Shown: piece after piece, positions 35,362 to 47,253 of the stretch
How the letters are laid out: every line of letters begins with the position of its first letter
Position numbering within the stretch: the first letter of the stretch is position 1
Assembly: GCF_047948215.1 (NCBI RefSeq)
Contig: NC_134460.1
Coordinates: 125,005,324-125,069,323 of the forward strand
From: Lycorma delicatula
Taxonomy: Eukaryota > Arthropoda > Insecta > Hemiptera > Fulgoridae
Direction of reading: 5' to 3'
DNA length: 64,000 nucleotides
Notes under the pieces: generated by a model
What the model saw: the letters and a program-made list of their open reading frames with translations, nothing else
Databases searched by the model: none
What the model was told of the DNA's origin: nothing
Made by a program: the position numbers and the translations under genes

Positions 35362-35765
35362 TTACCGTCTAATTCCTAAAGTCAAACTTAAAAAAAGGGC
35401 TTGTCGAAAGGGGGTGGAAAATTATTTTTTTTTTTTTTGGGAAGGATTGGTGTTGAAATGGAACTATTTTTCCGTAATCCATTTTAAGTTTTGTCCTTAA
35501 AAGTTATTTTACTGATTTCAGTTTACTCTCTTTCTATTAATTATTTTTTTTAAAATAATAACCTCATTTAGAATATTAGATGGATAAGGGAAATGATCTT
35601 TCAATATGAGCGTAAAAAATGTATTGTATACCTATATTTACTTATTCGAAGCTTTATTGTAATTGTTTCCATTTTTTTTTTTCAATTCATCAGTATTGCC
35701 ATTCTGTACAATTGTAATGTTACTAGTTTTTCAGAGAAGAGAAGGATTAGTTGGTTAATAAATGT
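29962..35765. other. Long AT-rich region, no gene seen
   Basis: About 5.8 kb with (TA)n at 32226-32246 and 35314-35355. It carries open frames at 31.9, 33.9, 34.6, 34.8, 35.2 and 35.6 kb whose translations are hydrophobic or Phe/Ser-rich and match no family. I regard them as chance frames. The less AT-rich patches at 31.2-31.4 and 31.9-32.1 kb hold nothing I can name. Confidence 0.5.
35314..35355. repeat. (TA)n microsatellite
   Basis: About twenty TA units. Confidence 0.95.
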
Positions 35766-36432
35766 AAAAAAATCTGATGTGAATACCACAGAATTTCCTT
35801 GTACGCCTATTAAATTACATACAAATATTTTTTTAAAATGAAAAGTACATAAAATTTTATTTTATTAATAACTTCTGATATTTTTCCATATACATTTTTT
35901 TATTGTTATTGTTGAATTATTTTTCGTACATTTTTTTACAATCAGACGTAAATAATTAAATCAATATATTTGGATTAAAAAACAAATTAAATAAAAGGAG
36001 ATGTAGTCTGATTCAAACCGATGTGCCTTCCCCTTGTAAGATCCAGATATTTCATTAATTAAAATTTCATTTGGCTATAACTCTGAAACTAATGAAAATA
36101 AGTACCACTTATGATATATTATTGAAAATATCTCAGTGAGGGCTTATTACTGCAGTTAAAACAAAGTCCAAAATCAAATTTTTGGCGATTTTGGGCTTTT
36201 TGGATTCTTCTGGTTCAGACGATTGCAGTCAAAATGGGAGTTGCACAACTAGATGTTTTAAAAGTCCTAAATCCAAAATTTCAACATCCTACGCCTAATC
36301 GTTTTTGAGTTTTGCAAAATACGTACAGACGTCACGCCAAAACTAGTCAAAATGGATATTTCCGTTGAAATCTGAAAACGGACATTTTTCCCGAATACAG
36401 TACTTCCTTTACTTCGTATAAGGAAGTAAAAA
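35766..36432 (-). repeat. Dispersed repeat family D, copy 1
   Basis: Non-coding repeat of roughly 650 bp shared with 46103-46744 (same orientation) and 53689-54290 (opposite). Shared blocks are tgtacgcctattaaattac, gagggcttattac, catcctacg, taatcgtttttgag, gacgtcacgccaaaactagt and aaaatggatatttcc. It ends in a small hairpin, acttcctt-loop-aaggaagt, at about 36410-36431. I know no name for it. Confidence 0.75.
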
Positions 36433-37540
36433 ACAATGTATGTAATATTAGTTTTTCTCAAAAACTGATTTCTTTAAAAAGTATTTTATTTTTCGTATTT
36501 GTATATTTTCTATAAATATATCTATAGTTATACGTATAACAAACAAAACAAGCGCTTTCAGTTTCTACATCATCAAGGAATTTTTAAAAAAATTTAACAA
36601 TATATGTTTTGTGTTTTAGATAACGTTAAATATGCTTGAGTCAACGTAAAATCTCTAAAATGTGTCTGATACATACAAATATAATATTAGTAACAACAAA
36701 AAACCAAATTTATAAAACTATTTAGTTAAACTCTTAATTTTTTATTATGTTAATTCGCTTATCGTTATTAAATCAAATATTATTTAATTTTCTTAAATTT
36801 TAATCTATCTTAAGCATAAATATATTATCATTCACTACACTTATCTAATGTCATGTACGAGACTTTATAAAATCAGAAAAAGTGATGGATTTAGAGGTTT
36901 TTTTTTTTTTTTTTTTTAATATCTATTCCTCTATTATTCATGCTGAAACTCGATAGCATTGTAGACATACACGTTCAATCAATTGTATGTAGCTACAGTT
37001 CATTGTACAGTAATTGTATGTAGCTACATCAATTGAAAGGGTATTGCAGAATCATTTTTCAATCGGAATAGAAGGGTTTAGAATGTTTTGAGGGCAGACA
37101 CAATGTTCATCAGCTTCAATTTGGCTCTGTTGCGCACGCGCGCGCGCGTGTTAGTGTGTAGTAGTAGTAGTAGTAGGACTGATGATTTGGAGCAACAAAA
37201 GAGTTTCGAGCGGAAAATAGTTTCCACGTGATCTTCTTTAAAATTATTCTTATTTAATTTTTTCTTAATATAATTTTCTGATTTTGAATTAATGTAATTA
37301 CTCCTAATAAGTTAATTAATTAATTACTCTTAATATAATTTTCTCAGGATTTTAGGTTAAAATAATTACAACCTTTGAATGTAAATAAATTAGATTACCC
37401 AACTCAATTATAATTTATTCACATCGTTTCTACAAGGTAGACATTTTCTAAAAAAGTACTTGACTAAAATTAGATTCTTAAAATAATTTCCATTTTGGTT
37501 TTAATTAGGCGCAGCCCATTAAAACTATTCATATTCGATT
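36433..37540. other. AT-rich intergenic sequence
   Basis: Contains a T run near 36900-36918, a CG run at about 37136-37150 and (TAG)n at 37159-37177. No gene seen. Confidence 0.5.
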
Positions 37541-39400
37541 TTAGTATCTCCAAGGTAAGGTATCAATTATATAATTTTTCTCTTCTATTATCATCCGTTT
37601 ATCATATTCAAACTGAAACCTCTGTGATCTTTTTATTTTTTATTTTATTATTATTTTTTAACCTCCGGATCCACCGTTAGGCATTCTTCAGAGGATGAGA
37701 TGAATGATTTTTAGCGTGTGTAAAAATGCCATGCCTGACCGGGATTCGAACCCGAGACCTCCGGATGAAAGGCCGAGACGCTACCACTCGCGCCACGGAG
37801 GCCGGCGTAATCTATTTATTTACGAAATATTAAATGTTTACTTCTCTTGTTATTTTATTATATGTTACAGCTACAAATTAAGTTTCTCTTTCAACCATTT
37901 TGCGCATTACACTCAGACGCTATACTTTTGAATCTGTGTAGTTCAAAGTAAATCAGTTTATCTTAATGACACACTTGCCTTTTTTATAAGCATAACTCTT
38001 AGAACCCGTTGAAACAAATTCAGTTCTATATTAGTCACCTCCTAAGTAATCTATCCATTCATCAAACATACAACCAGTTTTTAATGTATTTTCGCTATTA
38101 TCAGTATATATAACTGAATCTGTAACAAAGTTCACGAAATTCCAATCAAGTCTATCCAACATATAGAGCAATCTCAATTTTGCTTTAGCTATAGTGAATG
38201 CAGTTACAAACACATTAATAGTTTTTGGATCTTTTGTAAAACTATCTTTCAAATTGTATATTATATGATTATATTATCGTTTAGTGTTTCAAGTTTGTTT
38301 TGCCCAGTCTGTCGAATAAAAGTATATTATAAAATTCCAATGCATTACATACATTTACAGTTTGATTCATATTTAATCTATGTCCAAACTTATTTCATAA
38401 ACTGTTCAAAAAATCTTTCACACAGCACGTTTCCCGAAATTACGTTCTATTTTATCAATATCTAGTTCTATTCCCAATTTGATGTCTGCAGCAAGATAAG
38501 CTTTTGTCTTATAGTCGTCCTGGCAAGGTGGGTTTTCAAGGCTATCTTGTAACCTTTCTCTAAAGCCTTGATAACTATTTATTCGCCCAACTTCCTGTGA
38601 TCTCTTTCTACTGGATGAAAACATCAAGCACTGTTATTTTTTATCGTAAATTTTCTACATAAACAATAACTGTTTCTTTAACTGCAAGTACCGGGTGATA
38701 TAATTTTTCGGAGAAAGTATATTACATATAGCTATAACAAATCATTCAGTATCATAACCCTTAGGATTATAAATCTACTCTGAATGACCAACCGGATAAT
38801 AATCATAATATTGAACTGTATGATATAAACTGCACACAGTTCTGCATCAGTTTCTTACCTGCTACTTTCAATTTGTTTGCGTTAGATCTTCAACCGAAAA
38901 ATGCATCTCTAGAGTATAGTGGTTCTACAATTTTAATCTTATCTGTTTTTTTTTTCTTATATAATGGATGGCATTACCAAATCTCATGTAAATTATAACC
39001 AAACTCTCTCAACTGTTTAGTTCTCTGATTAGCCTTAATAAAATGTCATTTATACTCATATTAATATCGATAATAGTATCTGCTTTGTAACATATTGAAC
39101 TATTATGCCAATAATATCCGTGATACTGATATACAGTATCACGGATGTTGTAACTTATAGACCATAGCTCCATATATCGTAATTTTCCTCCATTTAGGAA
39201 ATGTTTTACTCTAGTAGATTTGCTAAATCAACCGATTGATTGTTTACTGTATTTTCTTTTCTGTCCGATTGTATAACAGTTACAGTTTTTTTCTTCAGAT
39301 AAATAAAAAAATTACTTTACCTTTGAAATGTACTACTATCTGTCAACTGTTAAAATACTTTACACAGTACCCATACATAAATTTATAATATCGACAACAT
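37541..39400 (-). pseudogene. Type-B DNA polymerase remnant (Polinton/Maverick/adintovirus-like)
   Basis: Degenerate endogenous copy of a protein-primed family B DNA polymerase, the enzyme that replicates Polinton/adintovirus-type genomes. Minus-strand order, in several frames: YQYHGYYWH near 39130 (early domain), RDAFFG near 38890, CSLYHTVQYYDYYPVGHS near 38810 (motif A region, metal-binding Asp lost), DIDKIERNFGKRAV near 38450, then LNSL and KFGHR around a stop (motif B region), NVCNALEFY, TINVFVTAFTIA, FVTDSVIY near 38130 (motif C, first Asp replaced by Val), EFVSTGSKSYAY near 37985, and YDKRMI and DTLPW near 37560. The probable C-terminal stop is at 37541. There are at least five frame breaks and several stops, and a SINE1 splits the end. 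Upstream of 39215 the match is weak. No integrase, capsid, ATPase or protease partner is recognisable nearby. It is inactive. Confidence 0.72.
37625..37805 (-). mobile_element. SINE1, inserted in the polymerase remnant
   Basis: Minus-strand tRNA-like head: gccggcctccgtggcgcgag (box A region) and gggattcgaacccg on the plus strand (box B region). It is followed by the SINE1 body (cattcatctcatcctctgaa-type block) and ggaggtta. An AAT/AAAAAT-rich tail reaches about 37625. Polymerase-like sequence continues on both sides (NKITREVNI above, YDKRMI below), showing insertion into it. The target duplication is too degraded to call. Confidence 0.85.
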
Positions 39401-42008
39401 AAACATAATAAATGTCTTAAACATGGTTCCGCTGGTATATTTTAATAAAATAATTAAAATTAATAAAGTTTTTGCAATTTTCTGATTTTAAGTTTAATTT
39501 TTTTAACAAAAATTTTCTGGTTTGCAATTTTTTGTAATAAAATTACAATTAAATTGTATGCATTTGATTGTATGAAAGTTAAATTATTAAAATACTTATA
39601 CAGTCATGACTGTATACGTATTTTAACTTTTGACTTAATTAACTATTGACTCCTGATCATGAATTGAAAAAACCGAAAGATCTCGAAGACTTAACGCTTA
39701 TTTGCCGGTAAGGTGGATATATCACTTATTAATTACTTTTAATTATTTAACAAAAACATAATAAAAATAACAGGAAACAAGAATTAGTTTGAAAATAAAG
39801 TAAAAGAAAACAAGAGGAAGTAGTTACAAATAACGTTACAACTACAACAGAAATAACTATATAAGATTTATCTGGAATGGATTTAAAAATAGTAACCGAT
39901 GCTGGAATAATTAAACTACTTTACAAAAGAAATGGGACAACTTGTTACATATTTAGCGGATATAAAATATACTGAAAACTACCACAGTAAAGAAGGATTG
40001 TTTAAGCCGCTATCAGATTCTTTTTTGCGGCATGATTCTAAAAATTTAAGATGGTTTAAATTTCAAATGGATTATCGTTACTGACGAAACCATAAGTAAA
40101 TAATACGTTAAAATATGACATGATATGTGATGATCCCCCTCTCCATAAACAGAAAATGATCATGTTAATAAACATACTTAGAAGAGAAAGTTAAGTGAGA
40201 ATAATTTTAAGAGAAGATCATGTCGAAATTATTTTCCATCTGAAACTCTTTGTCGCTCCAAATCATCATCGTTACTTCTTGTATGTGTGTTGGGTGTTCG
40301 CGCGCGCGCGTGTTAGACAGGATGAGTTGAAAAGAAGGTTTTGAAGTAGAGGAAGAGTTAATGTAACGCTGTGATTAATCGAAACTCAGCCTAAGGGAAA
40401 TACTGGCACACGTACAAATGATCTTGCGTTGTTGCGGCTGGTTGCACTTCATTGAGTTTTCCTGTATACTGATTCTAACAGTCGTTCTTACCTCTTTAAC
40501 AGAATCTTGAAAATGTTTGCTGTCTTGGACAAATTACTCTGCAAAGTCAACTGGTCTTGTCTCACTATAATGTCACTACGTTTTACGTTATTTTTATTAC
40601 TATATATCAGGCTACCATGGTATAGTTTTTTCAAAACTTCCTTATATATACTTTTTATAACTTAGAATTTAGCTTAATTCTTTTCTTTTTTTTTCATTAA
40701 TTGATATGTTTAGCATACTGATCTATTTTTATTCGGAAATTTCTATGTTGTAATCTCAAAAAGCTCTGTGCTTTTCATTCACTGTTAAATTAATTTTTCA
40801 TCATCATTATTATCGAAAATAAAAAATAGCAGGAGGATAATGTGCAATACGTTACTAAAATGATAAATTATTTTACCGACCAGTCGGAACTTATTACTTA
40901 TAACAACCGAAAAGATCGAGTATCTAGATTAAAAAGTTGAAACTAATTAAAGATTTATAAATGATGCTTATCAGGAAAAAATTCAACTTTTTATGGAGAA
41001 TGCTCCAACTTGGATAAATTACCAAAATTTATTTTGAAGAGATATTTAAAAATCATAGTAAATTATCTCGAATGTTAAAGAAAAATTTGCTCAGAATTTA
41101 TTTTTCATTCAAGTAGAAATAGTTCGAAATTGTTTTGGCTATTATACTATTAATACAGGCTTACGTAAGAAATTAAATATATTACAATATATTTCAACGG
41201 ACTAGCCTACTTTACCAATGTTTTTGTTCTTAAATAAATTAGTTTTATCTGAAAAATTTATAAAACATTTATTGAAAGTAAAAGTATTATTTACTGAAAA
41301 AATAATTAACAACTTTTATGGTGTTTAAAATAAGTTGGTTGTCTGCGGAATATTACAATGTAAATTTGCTTTTAGCCAGGTTGTAGGTGCAAAGTACCCT
41401 TCTCCAGTATTCGTGGATCGTCTTAGTTTTCACTTGAGAATTACTTAACATTTAAAGGACAGAGTTGAGTACAAATCTTCGAAAATATTCTTCTACTTAT
41501 CTTTACCAAAAAAACCTAAGTATATTAATTAGTCCTTAGCACTACTCATATTAAACAATATATGTACTTGCGTTATTTCAGTAAATCATTATCCTTACAA
41601 AAAAAAATCATAAGTGGAATTAGTTGCATTTTTTTAATATAAATATTTGTTCAAGACTCATGTGAGACCTGTATTCACCCGGAGGCTTGTCGTATAAATC
41701 ACCATAGGTACACTCCCAAAACTACCTATAAAGGTTTTACGATCGGTCTTTGTTCTTTTGAAAAACTAGCCAAATTTTCTGGTGCCACGACCGGCTGTTA
41801 GCTTCCAGTGATGTGGAAATTACGTTAAAACGTTCACTGTTCCTACCGATTAAGATTTACCGTTCCTAAATCTTTACCGCTTTACGTCTCCACATACCAG
41901 ACATTGAGTTCTAATGTTATGTAGCGTAATGTACCAAGTTAAATATCTATGGTTGGTTTCTCATTAGTGGGGAGTCTTTCTTTCTTCGGTGACTTAAGCT
42001 GAAATTAT
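39401..42008. other. AT-rich region, no gene seen
   Basis: Contains a partial relative of the 62.6 kb hairpin element (39587-39735) and a CG run at 40299-40313. The stretch at 41.65-41.95 kb is less AT-rich but unrecognised. Confidence 0.5.
39587..39735. repeat. Palindrome and partial relative of the 62.6 kb hairpin MITE
   Basis: A 40-bp palindrome with one mismatched pair lies at 39587-39626 (arms ttaaaatac-tatacagtca). The sequence after it (aacttttgac, actcctgat, gatct, ccggtaaggtg) follows in order the right half of the element at 62865-62990. The left half is not recognisable here. Confidence 0.5.
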
Positions 42009-42018
42009 ATGTTCGTAC

Positions 42019-42302
42019 CAACCCACTGGGTTGGTCTAGTGGTGAACGCATCTTCCCAAATCAGTTGATTTGGAAGTCGAGAGTTCCAGCGTTCAAGTCC
42101 TAGTAAAGGCAGTTACTTTTATACGGATTTGAATACTATATCGTGGTTACCGGTGTTCTTTAGTGGTTGGGTTTCAATTAACCACACATCTTAGGAATGG
42201 TGGAACTGAGACCGTACATTTACACTCATGCATACCATCCTCATTCATCTTCTGAAATAATACCTGAACGGTAATTTCCGGAGGCTAATCTAGAAAAAGA
42301 AG
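42019..42302 (+). mobile_element. SINE2, full-length copy
   Basis: Same family as 13166-13463. Box A-like ggttggtctagtggtgaacg, box B-like gttcaagtcctagtaaag, then ttttatacggatttgaatac, tggttgggtttcaattaacc, a short internal deletion in the gtacaagact block, ggaggctaa and an A-rich tail. Flanked by a near-perfect 10-bp duplication (atgttcgtac 42009-42018; atgtccgtac 42303-42312). Confidence 0.85.
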
Positions 42303-42312
42303 ATGTCCGTAC

Positions 42313-44043
42313 TAGAGTAGGATGTGACTCAAGTGTATAGTTGTATTACAAAATTTTAAAATTATTCAATTAAACAGTGATTACCGACAACAAATTAGCA
42401 ATGAATGATATGTTGCAATTGTACCTTAGCGGGCGGAAAAAGATTTATTGCAGCCTTTTAAAACTACGTTTGTTCCACTTCGCATCCTGTCATTTGAATG
42501 AGTAACCTGCACGGTGTGCCGCTGTTTCTAAGTGTTAATATTAAAAGCAAGTAAGCAGCTTTACTCAGTGAATAAATTAATTAGATAATTTTACAGTGTA
42601 TTGCAAGTTCAGTTATTTAACTCGTACAGCATGGCCCACAAAAGAGTATTCCCATGAAAATGTGAATATTAAATAGAACATTAACATCGTAAGTTGGTGC
42701 TTAGGACATTGGCAAGGAAAGTTAAGGAAGGGGAGTACATTTCTACGTAAGAACTCCCCTCCCGTAAGTCAAGTGATCGTCCCTTCCACGCTCCGACCGT
42801 CAGTTATCTGCTGAGATCGAGAAGGAGTTACTTTTTCGTGGATCAACTGTATTATTGAACGGAATTTATATTATAATAATGTTGAAACATTAGGAAATGA
42901 AATAAATCGTTTCGGCAAATGCTGTGAATAATATGAAGTAAATTTAATAATCCAAAAACCCTTAAGAATAGAACAGAAAATAAGAGACATTTAGGTGATA
43001 CAAAGACTTACCAGATTAGGTTTCACAATAAAAGCACGTAATTTCCTTAAAATTGAGAAGATAGCGAAAAAGAGTTAAAGAAGAGAATTAAGCACGTTTA
43101 TTAATTTTTTAAAACCGTCATTATTTTTAAATTATGCACTTTAAACTAAAATATTTAAAATCTTACCTTATTTAAAAATTTATGTAAAAAAGCTGTGGTA
43201 ACAGTCAAATTAACGTCGTAATTAGTCCTTTTAGTATTTAGTACTTAGTAACTAGCAACACAGTTGCTCAAAAGCTTTATTGTTTCTTCACTTCGTAAGA
43301 CTTAATTTCTTCACTCAAAAGATTATCATTATGTATGAAGCTAACCTAATTTTAAAATCATTTACAGCACTTTGTAGAACATAATAAAGTAAAAACTACC
43401 CTATTAGGAATTTAACGAACGACGAAAGTATTATGAAAACTGCTGACAAGATTTTTATGATGTTGGAAGAGTCTGTTACAGATATAATTTTATGCATATA
43501 TTGTTTCTTTGAAATAACGTTCTTTGTAGTTTTCTTTCGTAATTCTATTTGCATTAACCTGTCATGTTTCCAAGTGAAGTGTACGTATAAATCGTGTAGT
43601 ATAATTAAGAAATGATTGTCTTCATCGTTTTTTTGTTTTGTTTTTGCATCGTCTCTAATTTAAAAAAAAAATGGTTATAATTTTTTTGAGATATAATATG
43701 CGTACAGAGAAAATTTTCTAAATTTCATAAGGTTTTGATTTATGGGTTTAAAAGTTTTGAGGGTTCATTAATCAAAAATGAGATTTCTTTATTTAATATT
43801 GATAAAAATGACTTCTACCCTTGTGATTTATTCTTATGTAATGTTAGAAACGTATCAAAGTTGAGGTTAATAGTTAAATTCTTCACTCTGGACAATATAA
43901 AAACAGGCATGTTATGCGTGTTAATAACGGCTTCAGAAATTTTAATACAGCATTAAACTTATCAAAATATCCCCAACACAGGTTCTTAGGCAACATACAT
44001 AAGTTAAATTAGTAGATGTTATTTACGGAGCTATAACATCCGA
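42313..44043. other. AT-rich intergenic sequence
   Basis: Apart from the weak transposase-like frame at 43.7 kb, nothing recognised. The patch at 42.64-42.86 kb is less AT-rich and unassigned. Confidence 0.45.
43735..43956 (+). pseudogene. Possible mariner-like transposase C-terminus
   Basis: An open frame with DFYPCDLFLCNV followed by TLDNIKTGML resembles the third catalytic block and tail of mariner transposases (Asp, then Pro-Cys-Asp, then Phe-Leu-Phe). The match is short and no inverted repeats were found. A chance frame is the alternative. Confidence 0.28.
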
Positions 44044-44303
44044 TGATGAACTCGTCATTGCAAATCAGCTGATTTCGAAGTCGATAGTTCTACGGTTTAA
44101 ATTCTAGTAAAGGCAGTTACATTTATACTGGTTTGAATACTAGATCGTGAATACCGGTGTTCTTTGGCGGTTGGGTTTCAATTAACCACACATCTTAGGA
44201 ATGGTCGAACTGAGACTGTACATTTACACTCATACATATCATAGTTATTCATTCTTTGAAGTAATACCTGATTGGTAATTCCCGAAGGCTAAACAGAAAA
44301 AAA
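44044..44303 (+). mobile_element. SINE2, copy with 94-bp 3' extension
   Basis: The head is partly degraded (caaatcagctgatttcgaag, then gtttaaattctagtaaaggc). The body is clear (cggttgggtttcaattaacc, cacacatcttaggaatggtc) and the 3' end is gaaggctaaacag plus A. It is followed immediately by a 94-bp extension also found behind the 49.65 kb copy, then by a second SINE2 3' piece at 44398-44490. Confidence 0.8.
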
Positions 44304-44397
44304 GTGTTAGCCCTAAAGAAGGATTGAGAGGAAGTTAATCGTGTATGAAAATAAGGTCCTGAGCCTTGCACAAAAGGCTATGAGGAATGATATTGTC
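44304..44397 (+). repeat. 94-bp SINE2 extension, copy 1
   Basis: About 94% identical by eye to 49890-49983 (six differences), in the same position after the SINE2 A-run. It includes gaggaagttaatcgtgt and cctgagccttgcacaa. Origin unknown. Confidence 0.85.
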
Positions 44398-44490
44398 ACT
44401 TCATTTTCATTCATACATATAATCCTCATTCATTCTCCTCTGAAGTAATACCTTACGGTGGTTCCGGAGGCTAAACAGGAAAAGAGAGAG
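44398..44490 (+). repeat. SINE2 3' piece
   Basis: The last ~90 bp of SINE2 (cattcatacatataatcctc, ctgaagtaatacc, ggaggctaaacagg) without a head, directly following the extension. Confidence 0.75.
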
Positions 44491-46102
44491 TCGGGTTATA
44501 GCTTTTGTCTTTTTTTCAATTTTATAGCTGATACAGCTCTTACGGGAAAGTATATAGGTCGGTCAAAAAAAATACTCTAAAAAATTAGGTTTTTGTTTAA
44601 GTTGCATTAAGGAAACATTCAATTTAAAAAAAAAAAAAAAAAATCTGTTTGTATAATTAATAATTATTAATGTTAATTTATTAAGTTGAAAATGATCTGT
44701 GAAAGAGTTTCGTATTCTAATGCTCCCTAGTTCAAAAAGCTTTGTCTTGTCAGACTGACGTTTGTGCTTCTGTACTTATTTACGGCTTCGTTTAAACTTT
44801 AAATGTATTAAATTTTCATTAATTGTCTTCTTGTTAGGTCAATGTTCTGATGTCAAAGAAAATTCTGTTCAATTGTCTACATATATATATATATATTCTT
44901 TTTTTTTTTACTTCTATAGTTTAATCTTATTTATTTACCGTTCGTATTCATAATCTTTGTCTAAAATATCTAATATCAAATTTCAGCTTGATTTTATGCA
45001 TATGTATATAAAAGAAAAAAAAGGGGATATTAAATGTTGGAAACGGCTTCATATTTTAAAACTGAGGGATACTAGGAGGTAAAAACAAGTGCCGATCTGT
45101 ATAGTTACTACGTAACCATTTCTGGACTGCCGTCGCGCTTACGCGACTGCAGTAAACTGTCCGCACTTACTACGGTCGCGTAAACTCATTTTAGCAATGA
45201 GTACTATCATAGTGTTAACGCGAGTAATATAATTCTTTCACCGATATGCCCTGCACTCTATTGGCTTTAAAAGAACTATTTGCCCTACCTGTGGGTTGCA
45301 TCTAACAGCTGGATGTAGAGATAATAATATTATAATATCCTCGTTCTAAACAGCAAAAATAAGGTATTATCTGTGTATAAATACGCAGTACTCTGCATGT
45401 ATCATGGTAAAATTTATTGTATTTTCAAGCTAGGTATGTTTAAAATAAATTTATAGACGATAATGTAATATTCATTTGAACGTACATTAAGTTTTATTTG
45501 CGATTTTCCCCATTCCTTTCATTCGACTCTATATCTAATCTTCAAAGCAGTGGTGTAAAGAATGATTTGATTGTATTAATTAGAAATCAAGATCATCTTT
45601 CAAGTATTTTTTGATTTCTGAGAAGTTTCAGATCTTAGATTTGATTGTTGTAATGGTAGTGAGATTTATTTCACTTTCAACATTACGTTCAGTATCAGTG
45701 GATTCTCTTTCTATGTTTAATTACAATGGACACGATCTAGAGTCCTCTATAGTTAATTTTTTTAAAATTTTATTAAAAATGAACAACTTAAAAGAGCTAC
45801 TATATGAATCTACAAAATTTTAAACAAATTTACTTACTGTAAAGTCTAGTCTGCTGTGATGTAAAAATACGTCTATTTAGCATGCTTAAATTAGTAATTA
45901 TCATCAAAATTAAAAATAAATTGAACATTAGTTTTAGTTGAAGAACAATATTTTGTTATAATCATTATTTTAACTCATTAAATAGATAAATTAAAATGAC
46001 CTAAAAATTACCGAAAAAAATTATTCTTTCTCAGATTTTAAAGATTCAATTTAAAACACTTATAAGTAAATCAACCTTTTGTCACATAAATAATATAAAA
46101 TA
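44491..46102. other. AT-rich intergenic sequence
   Basis: A less AT-rich patch at 45.05-45.32 kb contains repeated cgcg-tacgcga words but matches nothing I know. Short frames at 44.8 and 45.6 kb are unconvincing. Confidence 0.45.
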
Positions 46103-46744
46103 AAAAATCTGATGTGGACACCACATTACTTCCTTTGTACGCCTATTAAATTACAATACAAATTTTTTTTAGAATGAAAAGTACGTAAAGTTTTATTTCA
46201 TTAATAACTTCTAATATTTTTTTGTTATTATTGAACGTAAAGTTTTTTTAGAATCAGGGGTTAAAAAAAAAGGAGATGAAGTGGAATTCGAACCCATTTT
46301 CCTTCCCTTTGATCCAAATATTTCATTAATTAAAATGTTATTTGATTATAACTCTGGAACCAATGAAAATAAGTACTACTTATCATATATCGTTGTAAAG
46401 CTCTCAATGAGGGCTTATTACCGCAGTTAAGAAAAAGTTCAAAATTTAGAATTTTGGATTACGGGCTTTTTTGACACTTTTGGTTTAGTTGATTGCAATC
46501 AAAAGGTGCACAACTAGATGTTACATTAGTCCTAAATCCAAAATTTAAACATCCTACGACTAATCGTTTTTGAGTTGGGCGAGATAATACGTACATACAT
46601 ATATTCATTCGTTCGAGCAGACGTCACGCCAAAACTAGTCAAAATGGATTCAGGGATGGTCAAAATGGATATTTCCATTGAAATCTGAAAACCGAAATTT
46701 TTTCCGATCATAATACTTCCTTTATTTCGTACAAGGAAGTAAAA
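46103..46744 (-). repeat. Dispersed repeat family D, copy 2
   Basis: Matches copy 1 along its length (tctgatgtggacaccac, tgtacgcctattaaattac, gagggcttattac, gacgtcacgccaaaactagt) and ends in the same acttcctt/aaggaagt hairpin at about 46718-46740. Confidence 0.8.
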
Positions 46745-47253
46745 CGAAAGGATTTTCGTAAGTTGATAATGAATTTATTAAGCCAATTACCACGTACTGA
46801 CCTGGCGATCCAAGGATTTAATCCTTGGATTTTCGTGTAGTTATTATTTCTGGACATTAGTATCTGCAGAAATAACTAGACGAAAGATGCAGCAGCCTCC
46901 AGATCCAACCAAAAACGTTTTACTAGTATCTATAATCTTTCAGAATATCATACGAATCAGTAATGAAGTGAAAATATTGAAATTTTCAAATTTGCAATCC
47001 TTTTTACAATTGTTTGATATTACGGCTATCTACGTCATGGCTTTTGAAGTAGAAGGGTTACCCTTGTAACCCTTCTAGGGTTTTTAAAATTTCTTTAACT
47101 ATAGCATTTTATGGGAATCTGTTTACTTAAATGTTAATCTTATTGATATTTGGGTTTCGTTAATCTTACTGACGAAGTTAATTTTATATCAGAAATATAA
47201 TTTGTTTACATCAAAAATTAATTTAAACATCAGTAAAAGATTTTGGAAAGTAT
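46745..47253. other. AT-rich intergenic sequence
   Basis: One 60-codon frame at 46887-47069 matches nothing. Otherwise empty. Confidence 0.5.

Noticed and set aside
37130..37180. CRISPR-like or other direct-repeat array
   Set aside because: It is simple CG and TAG microsatellite sequence. Nothing in the window has repeat-spacer structure.
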